Below are positions 7,485-15,684 of a stretch of DNA of 27,155 nucleotides, piece after piece; position 1 is the first letter of the stretch, and every line of letters begins with the position of its first letter. The DNA lies in NCBI GenBank assembly GCA_964560425.1, contig CAZLLE010000051.1, positions 1 to 27,155 of the forward strand. Direction: 5' to 3'. The DNA is from CAZLLE01 sp964560425. Its GTDB lineage: Bacteria > Campylobacterota > Campylobacteria > Campylobacterales > QNZT01. Below the pieces are notes generated by a model. That model did not search any database. It worked only from the letters and a program-made list of their open reading frames with translations, and had not been told where the DNA came from. The position numbers and the translations under genes are program-made.

Positions 7485-7552
7485 CCCCTATTTAATTTAT
7501 TTACATTTTTGCCGATTTAAAAAAACAAAGATAATAAATAAGAAAATAGGGG
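7485..7552 (+). repeat. Long-range inverted repeat that includes a ribosome site
   Basis: CCCCTATTT (7485-7493) and AAATAGGGG (7544-7552) are perfect 9-bp complements, extended by further imperfect A/T pairing, and separated by 50 bases. The right arm contains the AGGGG used by the TTG-started gene at 7561, so pairing would hide the ribosome site. Confidence 0.4.
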
Positions 7553-7560
7553 TAATAAGC

Positions 7561-7818
7561 TTGATCAACATAGTAAAACTTTTAACTATTTTATTGTCTA
7601 TATCCCTACAAGCTTCAACTCCGCAAGAACTTGTAAATCAACTTTCACTCTCTCCTGTAAAAAAGGCAATTTTACAATGGGAAAGGGTTTTTAAGAGTGA
7701 GCGAAAGATGAAAAGATACAAAATAGATACTCTTACAAAAGAGGATCAAATAAAACTCAAAAGATATCTCCTAGATCATGCAGCAGATTCAGACCAACCT
7801 AAAGTAGCAGGAGATTAA
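7561..7818 (+). CDS. Small exported protein of unknown function
   Basis: 85 residues. The start is TTG, chosen because AGGGG lies nine bases upstream and no ATG precedes the signal peptide. A hydrophobic segment at residues 4-16 followed by LQASTP looks like a signal peptide cleaved near residues 18-19. The mature part is about 65 residues, charged and helical-looking, with Lys-rich stretches and no cysteine. I recognise no family. The next gene, for the outer-membrane barrel, begins two bases after this stop, so the two are almost surely co-translated and the small protein may assist the porin in the periplasm. Confidence 0.6.
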   Translation: MINIVKLLTILLSISLQASTPQELVNQLSLSPVKKAILQWERVFKSERKMKRYKIDTLTKEDQIKLKRYLLDHAADSDQPKVAGD

Positions 7819-7820
7819 TC

Positions 7821-9242
7821 ATGAAACTATTACACTTTATAATATTTACAATATTTTTAACAACCTCAACACTCAATGCAAATAATTTAGATCTAAAACA
7901 TGAGATCAAAATATTGAAAGAGGAAAATATTAAACAACAAGAAAAAATAAGAGAGCTTATATCAAGAGTAGATGAGCTAGATGACTCTATAGAGAGCGTC
8001 GAAACTAAAACACTTATTGATAAAGTTAATATTAGATTAGGTTTTCACTCGCAAATAAACAACTTTTATAAAAAATTTGCAAATGGAAAAAGAGTCGATA
8101 GCAAAAATATAGACTCCACAAAATTTATGCTCAATCTAGATAGTGATATTACAGAGACTATGAAATTTAATGGTAGATTATCCATGTACAAATATTGGGC
8201 AGACTCTACAAAACATCTGTATAGTCAATTTGATAATATGCAAGGAAGAGTACCCTCAGATAGTAGCCTCTTTGTTGAAAGAGCTTATATTGATTGGTAT
8301 TTTGCAAGAAAATCTCTACTACCTTCAGCCATTACAATAGGAAGGCAACCTAGTGCAGATGGACCTAGTCACCAATTTAAAGCAAATACTAAAAGAAAAT
8401 CAACCTACTCTGCACTTGTATTTGATGGTGCTTCTGATGGTATTGTGACAACTACAGATCTTTCAAAAGTGATACCAATAAAAAAGAGTAAACTTCGTTT
8501 TGCTTATGGAAAAGGTTTTCAAAAAGATGAGACAAGTGGAGAAGTAACAAATGCTTTTTTAGGATCAAATAATACTACAATCAAAGATACAGATGTTTTA
8601 GGTCTATTTTTTGAGTCATCTATTTTAAATACCAAAAACACTCTATTTCAAATAGGATATGTAACTATGAGTGATATGATTGCAAATAGTATGGAGAGTG
8701 GTAATAATATAAATATTGGAGATGTATCTTTTATTGGAGCGATGTTAGAGAGTAAAAACTTCAAAGATAGTCCATTAGATATTTTTGCTCATGTTGGATA
8801 TTCTCAAGCAAAACCAAATGGTAAAATATATCAATATGCAAATCATACATTTAGTCTATTAGGAAATAAAGGTAATCAAGATACAAAAGAGGGATACGCA
8901 TTTTGGTTGGGTGGAAGATATACATTCTCATCACTAAATAGTTCAAAAATTGGATTAGAGTACAATAAAGGATCAAAAAACTGGCTAACCGCAACTCAAG
9001 GATCTTATGATCTTCATAATAAACTCTCAACAAGAGGAGAAGCTTATGAAGCTTACTATATCTATCCAATTAATAGATATAGCTTCATCAAACTAGGTGC
9101 TCTATATATAGATTATAAGTATACAAATAGCGGATGGTATTTAGGGAAATCACAAGAGATCTCTAATCTCACACCTGAACAAAAAGAGTATACCCTAGAT
9201 TCTATGAGCAATATATCTCTACAATTTTCCCTTAATTTTTAG
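7821..9242 (+). CDS. DUF3373-type outer-membrane beta-barrel (porin-like) protein
   Basis: 473 residues. A signal peptide (hydrophobic 5-16, cleavage near LNA-NN at 20-21) is followed by a short coiled coil at about 22-62, as in many Campylobacterota porins, and then by alternating amphipathic strands to a C-terminal Phe (LQFSLNF), the usual signal for barrel insertion. The region around 140-230 (FVERAYIDWYF, TIGRQPSADGPSHQF, LVFDGASDGI) matches my recollection of the DUF3373 family. It should sit in the outer membrane; substrate unknown. It begins two bases after the small exported gene and ends ten bases before the HD-GYP gene, suggesting a shared operon with the regulators. Confidence 0.75.
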   Translation: MKLLHFIIFTIFLTTSTLNANNLDLKHEIKILKEENIKQQEKIRELISRVDELDDSIESVETKTLIDKVNIRLGFHSQINNFYKKFANGKRVDSKNIDSTKFMLNLDSDITETMKFNGRLSMYKYWADSTKHLYSQFDNMQGRVPSDSSLFVERAYIDWYFARKSLLPSAITIGRQPSADGPSHQFKANTKRKSTYSALVFDGASDGIVTTTDLSKVIPIKKSKLRFAYGKGFQKDETSGEVTNAFLGSNNTTIKDTDVLGLFFESSILNTKNTLFQIGYVTMSDMIANSMESGNNINIGDVSFIGAMLESKNFKDSPLDIFAHVGYSQAKPNGKIYQYANHTFSLLGNKGNQDTKEGYAFWLGGRYTFSSLNSSKIGLEYNKGSKNWLTATQGSYDLHNKLSTRGEAYEAYYIYPINRYSFIKLGALYIDYKYTNSGWYLGKSQEISNLTPEQKEYTLDSMSNISLQFSLNF

Positions 9243-9252
9243 GCTTTTGTAG

Positions 9253-10779
9253 ATGAATATTTTGGAAAAAATTAAATTTAAGTATAAACTATTTATACCT
9301 GCAAGTCTAACAATAGCAATATTAGCTCTACTATTTTTCAATAACTATAAGTTATCCAATTTTATAGAGAATCAACTTATATCTATGAACAAAAAAGAGA
9401 TTAAACTAGATTCTCAAATACATATTATTACAAATAGTCTTGCTGATTTACAAAATAGTTTTATAGAGGAGACTATCTCCAAAACATTGAATCAAAAAAA
9501 GATAGATATTGCCAATCAAAAATTTAATATTCTCACTATGAATATACAAGAGATACAAGAGAATCCACAATTTCAATCTTATGAGAGAAAAAAAATTATT
9601 AAAAATTTAATTGCTAGAGTTAAAGGATTTTATGCAATTTTAATGGAGTTTCCAGATGAGATGGAAGAGAGTAGCGAAGATGGTATCTATGCAATCGTAG
9701 CTCTAAACTCAATTAGTAGAAAAATGATGGAAGACCTTAATAAATTACAAAATATCTCCAAAAATCTACTAAATGAGAAAATAACATCAATAGAACTAAT
9801 GGTAAGCCAAAATAGAGAATATACCATTTTTTCTACTTTAATATTTATATTTTTCCTCTCAATTACTAGCTTTTTTATAAATAAAGAGATTATCAACTCT
9901 ATTGCAACACTCAAAAACATAAATCACTCTTTTCTAAACTTTTTACATAAAAAGATAGATCATGTTGAAAAAATTCCACACTTCCCAGATGATGAAATTG
10001 GTGAAGTTTTACATCTCATTGAAAACAATATAGAAGAGGCACAAAAACTTATAAAACAAGATAGATTATTGACCGATGAGATAAATAAAATCAATGAATC
10101 CTTAGCAAAGAGGGTACAAAAATCAATACAAGAGATAAGTAATCTAAATGTAGAGATAGAAGATACACAAAGAGAAGTAATATTTACAATGGGAGCAATA
10201 GGAGAAAGCAGAAGCAAAGAGACGGGAAATCATGTAAAACGAGTAGCGGAGTATTCAAAACTATTAGCTCTTCTTTATGGACTAGATGAAAAAGAGGCAG
10301 ATCTACTAAAAGAGGCATCTCCTATGCATGATATAGGAAAGGTAGCAATACCTGATCATATTCTAAACAAACCTGCTAAACTTACAACAGATGAGTTTAA
10401 AATCATGAAGACTCATGCCTCTCTTGGATATGAAATGCTCAAACACTCAAACAGAACCATATTAAAGACAGCTGCTATAATAGCTCATCAACATCATGAA
10501 AAATATAATGGCACAGGATATCCTCAAGGATTAAAGGCTAACGAAATTCATATTTATGGATCAATTACCGCTATTGCTGATGTATTTGATGCACTAGGAA
10601 GTGATAGAGTTTATAAAAAAGCTTGGCCACTAGAAAAAATTCTCAATCTATTTAGAGAAGAGAGAGGAGAACAGTTTCATCCAGAGTTAACAGATCTATT
10701 TTTAAAAAATATTGATAAATTTATAGCCATTAAAGAGAAATTTGAAGATAAAACAGCAGAAAAGCTAGAAATGGTATAA
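9253..10779 (+). CDS. Membrane-anchored HD-GYP domain protein (c-di-GMP phosphodiesterase candidate)
   Basis: 508 residues. Transmembrane helices at about 13-30 and 190-209 enclose a 160-residue periplasmic sensor region. A cytoplasmic HAMP-like and coiled-coil linker (about 210-315) leads to the HD-GYP domain at 320-490. Metal and substrate residues are present: H327 in GNHVKR, H359-D360 in MHDIGK, H387, H412 and H414-H415, and the G422-Y423-P424 motif that marks active members of the family. Known members hydrolyse cyclic di-GMP. No GGDEF or EAL domain is attached. It starts ten bases after the porin gene and ends 23 bases before a response regulator, so an envelope-sensing role tied to the porin or two-component pair is an inference from context. 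Confidence 0.88.
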   Translation: MNILEKIKFKYKLFIPASLTIAILALLFFNNYKLSNFIENQLISMNKKEIKLDSQIHIITNSLADLQNSFIEETISKTLNQKKIDIANQKFNILTMNIQEIQENPQFQSYERKKIIKNLIARVKGFYAILMEFPDEMEESSEDGIYAIVALNSISRKMMEDLNKLQNISKNLLNEKITSIELMVSQNREYTIFSTLIFIFFLSITSFFINKEIINSIATLKNINHSFLNFLHKKIDHVEKIPHFPDDEIGEVLHLIENNIEEAQKLIKQDRLLTDEINKINESLAKRVQKSIQEISNLNVEIEDTQREVIFTMGAIGESRSKETGNHVKRVAEYSKLLALLYGLDEKEADLLKEASPMHDIGKVAIPDHILNKPAKLTTDEFKIMKTHASLGYEMLKHSNRTILKTAAIIAHQHHEKYNGTGYPQGLKANEIHIYGSITAIADVFDALGSDRVYKKAWPLEKILNLFREERGEQFHPELTDLFLKNIDKFIAIKEKFEDKTAEKLEMV

Positions 10780-10802
10780 AAAAGTTATGTTATCATCTCA
10801 AC

Positions 10803-11459
10803 ATGATAAAAATATTAATTTTAGAAGATGATATACTTTTTGCCCAAACATTAGAAGATTTTTTGAGTGAAGAGGGATTTGAAATAACTTTGGCACATGA
10901 TGGAGAGAGTGCAAGTGAACTCTGCTATGAACAACATTTTGATCTACTGCTTTTGGATGTAAATGTACCAAAACAAAGTGGATTTGAGCTCCTCAAATCA
11001 ATCCGAAACAATGGACAAGAGACTCCAACTATTTTTATAACTTCATTTAATAATAAAGAGAGTTTAAAAGAGGGTTTTTTAAGTGGAGCAGATGATTATC
11101 TCACAAAACCTATAGATTTAGATGAACTTCTATTTAGAATAATCGCACTACTAAAAAGAGCAAATATATATCAAAAGAGTATAGAAGTAGGAGAGGCTTT
11201 ATATAATCCTCAAAAACATCAATTATCTATAAACAACAAAGAGGTTATGTTATCAAACAAAGTTTCTCTACTTTTAGAGCTTCTAATATCCAACAAAAAT
11301 AGTATCGTTACAAAAGAGCAAATATATGATAAATTATGGAAATGGGATGAAGAACCAAGTAGTGCATCACTTCGCGTATATATTAATGAGCTCAAAAAAC
11401 TATTAGGAAAAGATAAAATATTAAATCACAAAGGGGTAGGATATAGCCTTGCACCCTAA
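10803..11459 (+). CDS. OmpR-family response regulator
   Basis: 218 residues. The receiver domain (1-115) has the acidic pocket E8-D9-D10, the phosphoacceptor Asp52 in LLLLDVNVP, Thr80 and the conserved Lys102 in LTKPID. The C-terminal part (about 125-217) is a winged helix of the OmpR/PhoB type, ending in the typical ...GVGYSLAP hairpin. It would bind DNA when phosphorylated by the kinase encoded directly downstream, whose reading frame overlaps it by 11 bases. The ribosome site is weak, so translation may be coupled to the HD-GYP gene 23 bases upstream or depend on a separate start. The target genes are not evident. Confidence 0.9.
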   Translation: MIKILILEDDILFAQTLEDFLSEEGFEITLAHDGESASELCYEQHFDLLLLDVNVPKQSGFELLKSIRNNGQETPTIFITSFNNKESLKEGFLSGADDYLTKPIDLDELLFRIIALLKRANIYQKSIEVGEALYNPQKHQLSINNKEVMLSNKVSLLLELLISNKNSIVTKEQIYDKLWKWDEEPSSASLRVYINELKKLLGKDKILNHKGVGYSLAP

Positions 11460-12291
11460 AAAAAAGCACTTTTTAATTAGCCATATAATAATCATAACAG
11501 TAATTACTATTGGTGTCCTTTTTGCTGATAATTTTCTTCTACCGCATATAGATATAACATGGATTCGTTTTATACTTATTCTCATAATAGCAATATTACT
11601 CTATCTCTTTTTGAGTAGTTCAGAGATAGATGATATTATAGAAGGAGACAAAAATCTCAAAAACTTTGTAGATCAAACACTTCATGAACTAAACACACCA
11701 ATAGCAACGATAAAAGCAAATCTATTAATGTTACAAAAATCAAACCAACAACCAAAAGACAAGAAGAGATTAGAGAGAATAGAGTTTGCAACAAAAAACT
11801 TACAAAAATTATATAGAGATATAGAGTATGAAATCAAAGATAAAATAGAGCAGATAGACGATATTACCTTTGATTTAAAGGAGCTAATAGAGAACTCTAT
11901 ATTCAAATTTAAAGATATAAAAAAAGATATTCAAATAGAGGCAAATATTTTACCTAAAAATATTACATGTGATAAAAATGGTTTTGAAAGAGTAGTAGAC
12001 AACCTCATCTCAAACGCAATCAAATATAATAAAAAAGATGGCTTTTTAAAAATATACATGAATAATAACTATCTAATATTTGAAGATAGTGGCATAGGAA
12101 TTGATACCAAAAACCTATTTATAGTATTTGAAAAATCATTTCAAGAGAACCCATCAACAAAAGGTTTTGGAATAGGTCTAAGCATAGTAAAAAGCTACTG
12201 CGATAAATATAACATTAATATAAAAATAGATACCCAAAAAGAGATAGGAACAAAAATTTCACTTGATTTAAAATATTTAACACAAAATTAA
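11449..12291 (+). CDS. Sensor histidine kinase, partner of the upstream regulator
   Basis: 280 residues, short for a sensor kinase. The TTG at 11449 is chosen because AGGA lies eight bases upstream and no in-frame Met occurs before the membrane region. Two helices (about 8-25 and 38-56) leave only a dozen residues outside, so it may sense the membrane or a partner protein. The catalytic core is complete: H-box LHELNTPIATI with His79, N-box with N185 and N189, G1 box DSGIGID at 213-219, and G2 box GFGIGLS at 239-245. There is no HAMP or PAS domain. The 11-base overlap with the regulator gene supports a cognate pair. Confidence 0.88.
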   Translation: MHPKKKHFLISHIIIITVITIGVLFADNFLLPHIDITWIRFILILIIAILLYLFLSSSEIDDIIEGDKNLKNFVDQTLHELNTPIATIKANLLMLQKSNQQPKDKKRLERIEFATKNLQKLYRDIEYEIKDKIEQIDDITFDLKELIENSIFKFKDIKKDIQIEANILPKNITCDKNGFERVVDNLISNAIKYNKKDGFLKIYMNNNYLIFEDSGIGIDTKNLFIVFEKSFQENPSTKGFGIGLSIVKSYCDKYNINIKIDTQKEIGTKISLDLKYLTQN

Positions 12292-12314
12292 CACTTCAAA
12301 GCTACAATTTCAAT

Positions 12315-12422
12315 AGGTGTCAAAACAAAACCTCCTTTATGAAGTCCTGCAAACACTTTATCACTATTTTGACATCTAAAATAAACTATAATTTTTATAT
12401 AATAATTTTAATAATTAAAGGA
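12315..12422 (+). promoter_or_regulatory. Promoter region of the double-NosL operon with an 11-bp inverted repeat
   Basis: TATAAT boxes occur at 12387-12392 and 12398-12403, followed by the ribosome site AAAGGA at 12417-12422. Upstream, AGGTGTCAAAA (12315-12325) and TTTTGACATCT (12367-12377) form an 11-bp inverted repeat with one mismatch, 41 bases apart. The second copy lies 10-20 bases before the -10 boxes, so the pair may be operator half-sites. TTGACA in it is not at normal -35 spacing (12 or 23 bases). Confidence 0.4.
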
Positions 12423-12427
12423 TTTGT

Positions 12428-13513
12428 ATGTTTTTTAAACTACTAATTATGCTATTTGTCGCAATAGTCTCACTCCAAGCAAAAGGAATGTATCAAAGTG
12501 TCTCACCTGATGAGGCTACTCTTCTTCAAGATGGAAAAGTTAAGAAGTTTTGTATTAGATGTGGAATGAATCTAACTAAATTTTATAAAAACGATCATGC
12601 TCTTATATATAAAGATGGAACAAAAAAACAGTTTTGTTCTCTTCACTGCCTAGTTGAAGAGCTAAAAAATGGTGATTCTAGCAAAATAGATAAAATAAAA
12701 GTTGTTGATGCAGACTCTCTAAAATTTATTGATACAAAAGATGCATGGTATGTCATAGGTAGTAAAATCAAAGGAACTATGACCAAAAATAGCAAATATG
12801 CTTTTAGCTCAAAAGAGAAGGCTCAAGAGTTTGCAAAAGCAAATGGTGGAGAGATCAAAAATTATCAAGAAGCCCTTGAAATTGCTCAAAAAGATTACAA
12901 AAAAGATATGATGATGATCTCCAAAAAAAGAGCAATGATGAGTAAAAAGGGGCAAAAAGTATATGAGATCATGTGTGATAAAGATAAAATTAATTCACTC
13001 AAATATAGTGGTATTGGTGATCTAAAAGCTCAAATAATCAAAGAGAAACTTTGTAACAATATTGATCCTATGAAACTACAAGCTCTATCTATCTTTGTAG
13101 CAAGTAAAGGAAACAAAGATGAAAAGATAAAAGCTCCCCACAAAGCAAAATGTCCAGTATGTGGAATGTTTGTAGCAAAATACCCGAAATGGATTGCATT
13201 TGTCAAAACAGCAGATGATAAACTACTCTATTTTGATGGAGTAAAAGATATGATGAAGTTCTATTTTGATCCAAAAAAATTCCATTATGCAAAAGAGGCA
13301 TTTCAAGATATGAAGGTTACAGACTACTATACTCTCAAATCAATAGATGCAAAAAAGGCATATTTTGTAATTGGTTCCAACATTTACGGACCTATGGGAG
13401 AAGAGTTGATACCATTTTCAAATCAAGAAGATGCCAAAACTTTTCTAGCAGAACATCATGGAAGTAGCGTTATAACATTTGATCAAATTAATGAAAAACA
13501 GCTTTACAAATAA
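12428..13513 (+). CDS. Exported protein with two NosL-type domains
   Basis: 361 residues with a signal peptide (hydrophobic 5-17, cleavage near LQA-KG at 18-19). Domain 1 (about 35-160) has C42xxC45-G-M47 and a C70-SLH-C74 pair; domain 2 (about 238-360) has C242xxC245-G-M247. CGM segments followed by KDGxxxxFC/YFDGV and then ...WYVIGS are typical of NosL, a copper(I)-binding accessory protein of nitrous oxide reductase. Between them, residues 170-228 contain C183 and C209 in a helical pattern reminiscent of a small cytochrome c fold but without CxxCH. There is no lipobox, so the protein is periplasmic or held by an uncleaved helix. No nosZ is seen nearby. It is first in an operon with an ABC transporter, pointing to copper delivery or uptake. 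Confidence 0.8.
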   Translation: MFFKLLIMLFVAIVSLQAKGMYQSVSPDEATLLQDGKVKKFCIRCGMNLTKFYKNDHALIYKDGTKKQFCSLHCLVEELKNGDSSKIDKIKVVDADSLKFIDTKDAWYVIGSKIKGTMTKNSKYAFSSKEKAQEFAKANGGEIKNYQEALEIAQKDYKKDMMMISKKRAMMSKKGQKVYEIMCDKDKINSLKYSGIGDLKAQIIKEKLCNNIDPMKLQALSIFVASKGNKDEKIKAPHKAKCPVCGMFVAKYPKWIAFVKTADDKLLYFDGVKDMMKFYFDPKKFHYAKEAFQDMKVTDYYTLKSIDAKKAYFVIGSNIYGPMGEELIPFSNQEDAKTFLAEHHGSSVITFDQINEKQLYK

Positions 13514-13766
13514 TTTGAGCAAAATTTCACAAGGAGTGATAATATTTAATATGATATTAATAGGGGTATTTACTACCCTTATATATCACTCCCTTAATTA
13601 CCCAAAAACAGATGCAATAGTACAAATAAGCACTATTACAACCATCCCTAATCTATCTCTATCAGTAGGAACTTATGAAAAAAGATTAAGATCATATAAT
13701 AATACCCCCACTCTATACCCAGATATAGAGCCAATTGATTATTTAGGATTTGTCTATGATAAGTAG
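13491..13766 (+). CDS. Small single-span membrane protein in the NosL/ABC operon
   Basis: About 91 residues from the ATG at 13491, which overlaps the end of the NosL gene by 23 bases; a TTG 12 bases earlier is also in frame. One helix at about residues 14-34 (GVIIFNMILIGVFTTLIY) is followed by a ~55-residue extracytoplasmic tail with no cysteine and several Tyr/Pro (SYNNTPTLYPDIEP). I recognise no family. Overlaps on both sides (the ABC permease starts 11 bases before its stop) show that it belongs to the transporter operon, and it may be an accessory subunit linking the NosL protein to the permease. Confidence 0.6.
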   Translation: MKNSFTNNLSKISQGVIIFNMILIGVFTTLIYHSLNYPKTDAIVQISTITTIPNLSLSVGTYEKRLRSYNNTPTLYPDIEPIDYLGFVYDK

Positions 13767-14934
13767 CCCATTTTTTAACTTCATCACTCTTCTTCTATTT
13801 CGCCATAGAAATAAACATATAGCTATTTTTATCATCTCTACTATAATTGTCTCTCTACTAAGTAGTATAATATTTATCTCCAAATCAATACAAAGAGATA
13901 CAAAAGAGACACTAAAAGCCCAACCAGACTTTATCATCCAAAAGATAGAGGGAGGAAGAGAGGTCGATACACCAATAGAGTGGGCAGAAGAGTTTGCTAT
14001 GATTGAGGGTGTAAGTCATGCTACTCCTAGAGTTTATGGTCGATATTTTCTCAAAACTTATGATAAATCTTTTATGATAGTGGGTGTTGATTTTTTTGAT
14101 GAACAGGTAGTATCCACACTCAAAAAAGTTGTAGATGAAATTGATATCAAAGAGTTTCTAAAAACAGACTCCATGATTGTAGGAGATGGAGTCAAAAAAT
14201 ATCTAAAAGAGCAATATTATGAAGAGTATTTCAACTTTTTTACACCAGATGGTGAACAGAAAAAGGTCACAATTTTCTCAAAATTTACCCCTCAAACAGA
14301 GATAATCACAAATGATATGATCTTAATGCCCATAGAACTAGCCAAAGAGATCCTAGGAATAGATCAAGAACAGAGCACCGATATAATCCTAAATGTACCA
14401 AATGAAGCCGAAAGAGATAATGTAGCCTACAAACTAGACTCGACACATTTTAATATAAGAGTAATCCAAAAAGATGATATATCCAAAGAGTACCAAAACC
14501 TATACAACTATAAAGGTGGAATATTTTTACTCCTTTTTACTCTCTCACTCCTCACCTTTATGCTCATTCTTTATCAAAGATACTCAATGATCGGAGCTAG
14601 TGACAAAAAAGAGATAGGAATATTAAGAGCATTAGGTTGGAGTATCAAAGATATACTAAAACTCAAAGTTTTAGAGACTCTAAGCATTGGAATTTGGGCT
14701 TTTATACTTGGTATTATCATTGGTTATATTTTTGTATTTATATTTAATGCCCCACTTTTAAAAGATATATTTTTAGGAACACAAAATTTAGAATTTCATC
14801 CACATTTCACACCAATATTTGATTTTGGAATTATAAGTTCACTATTTCTATTTTTTATAATCCCATTTATCACAGCAATAATAATCCCCGTCTGGCGTAT
14901 CGCAATAACAGATCCTTATGAGGTCATGAGATGA
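13756..14934 (+). CDS. FtsX/MacB/LolE-type ABC transporter permease
   Basis: 392 residues from the ATG at 13756 (AGGA eight bases upstream); a TTG two codons earlier is less likely. One N-terminal helix (about 20-42) is followed by a ~215-residue extracytoplasmic domain, then three helices near 256-278, 308-332 and 354-380 and the C-terminal DPYEVMR, the usual ending of FtsX-family permeases. Such proteins (LolCE, MacB, FtsX) do not move solutes through a channel but drive periplasmic work, such as lipoprotein release or export, by mechanotransmission. The gene shares ATGA with the ATPase gene. Substrate unknown; coupling to a NosL protein suggests a copper-linked envelope process. Confidence 0.85.
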   Translation: MISSPFFNFITLLLFRHRNKHIAIFIISTIIVSLLSSIIFISKSIQRDTKETLKAQPDFIIQKIEGGREVDTPIEWAEEFAMIEGVSHATPRVYGRYFLKTYDKSFMIVGVDFFDEQVVSTLKKVVDEIDIKEFLKTDSMIVGDGVKKYLKEQYYEEYFNFFTPDGEQKKVTIFSKFTPQTEIITNDMILMPIELAKEILGIDQEQSTDIILNVPNEAERDNVAYKLDSTHFNIRVIQKDDISKEYQNLYNYKGGIFLLLFTLSLLTFMLILYQRYSMIGASDKKEIGILRALGWSIKDILKLKVLETLSIGIWAFILGIIIGYIFVFIFNAPLLKDIFLGTQNLEFHPHFTPIFDFGIISSLFLFFIIPFITAIIIPVWRIAITDPYEVMR

Positions 14935-15602
14935 TAAAAATCAACAACTTAAACAAAACCTTCTACCCAAACACACCAAGAGAGTTTCAAGCCCTCCAAA
15001 ATATAAACCTCCACATAAAAGAGGGAGAATTAACAATATTAGAGGGAGTAAGCGGAAGTGGCAAATCCACCCTACTCTCCCTAATAGCCGCCCTACAAAA
15101 ACCAACAAGCGGAGAGATAATAGTAGATAATGAGTCAATCGCAAAACTACCAGATTTCCACGCGTCACAACTAAGAGCCAAAAAAATAGGCTTCATATTT
15201 CAAGCCTTTCACCTTTTTGAAAATCTAAGCGTAGAAGAGAATATATCTCTAGTCCTAATCCCACTAAATTTTTCACAACAAGATATAAACCAAAAAGTAA
15301 AAAGAGCCCTCCAAAAAGCCAACATAGAACATAAATCAAAAGAGAGAGTATCAAACCTATCAGGTGGAGAAAAGCAAAGATGTGCCATAGCAAGAGCCTT
15401 AGCCAACAACCCAAAAATCATCCTATGCGACGAACCCACCGCAAACCTAGACAAAACAAACTCCCTAAAATTTATAGAAGAGCTAAAAGAGCTAAAAGAG
15501 ATGGGAAAAACTATTTTGATATCTACTCATGATCCACTATTTCGAGAGATATCTTTTAGTGATAAGGTTGTTGAGATTGAGGGTGGAAAAATCAAAATTT
15601 AA
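14931..15602 (+). CDS. ABC transporter ATP-binding protein (LolD/MacB type)
   Basis: 223 residues, a single nucleotide-binding domain. Walker A GVSGSGKS at 39-46 (Lys45), Q-loop Gln91 in IFQAFHLF, signature LSGGE at 143-147, Walker B IILCDE at 163-168 with Glu168, and the switch His200 in STHDP are all present. The length and the FQAFHLFENLSV segment fit the LolD/FtsE/MacB group, matching the permease upstream, whose stop it overlaps (ATGA, GAGG as ribosome site). The first ~560 bases are unusually rich in A and C and poor in T, with codons such as CCC, CTC and GCC, whereas the last ~90 bases return to the T-rich style of the neighbourhood. Confidence 0.92.
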   Translation: MIKINNLNKTFYPNTPREFQALQNINLHIKEGELTILEGVSGSGKSTLLSLIAALQKPTSGEIIVDNESIAKLPDFHASQLRAKKIGFIFQAFHLFENLSVEENISLVLIPLNFSQQDINQKVKRALQKANIEHKSKERVSNLSGGEKQRCAIARALANNPKIILCDEPTANLDKTNSLKFIEELKELKEMGKTILISTHDPLFREISFSDKVVEIEGGKIKI

Positions 15603-15684
15603 AATCAATCAATAAAATTATCTTTTTTCTTAACACAAAATTAATAGATAAAGAGTAAAATCATACAAAAAAAGATTTTATAAA

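Noticed and set aside
12369..12374. TTGACA as a -35 box for the NosL operon
   Set aside because: Spacing to the two TATAAT boxes is 12 or 23 bases instead of about 17; it belongs to an inverted repeat and is more likely an operator.
12288..12405. Minus-strand open stretch ending KVFAGLHKGGFVLTPIE...ALKC just after the kinase gene
   Set aside because: The peptide looks protein-like, but there is no ATG, only an internal GTG without a proper ribosome site, and it overlaps the promoter of the NosL operon. Could be a relic; not enough support.
14941..15454. Several antisense frames across the ABC ATPase gene
   Set aside because: They result from the T-poor composition of this gene, which leaves few stops on the other strand; no initiation sites.
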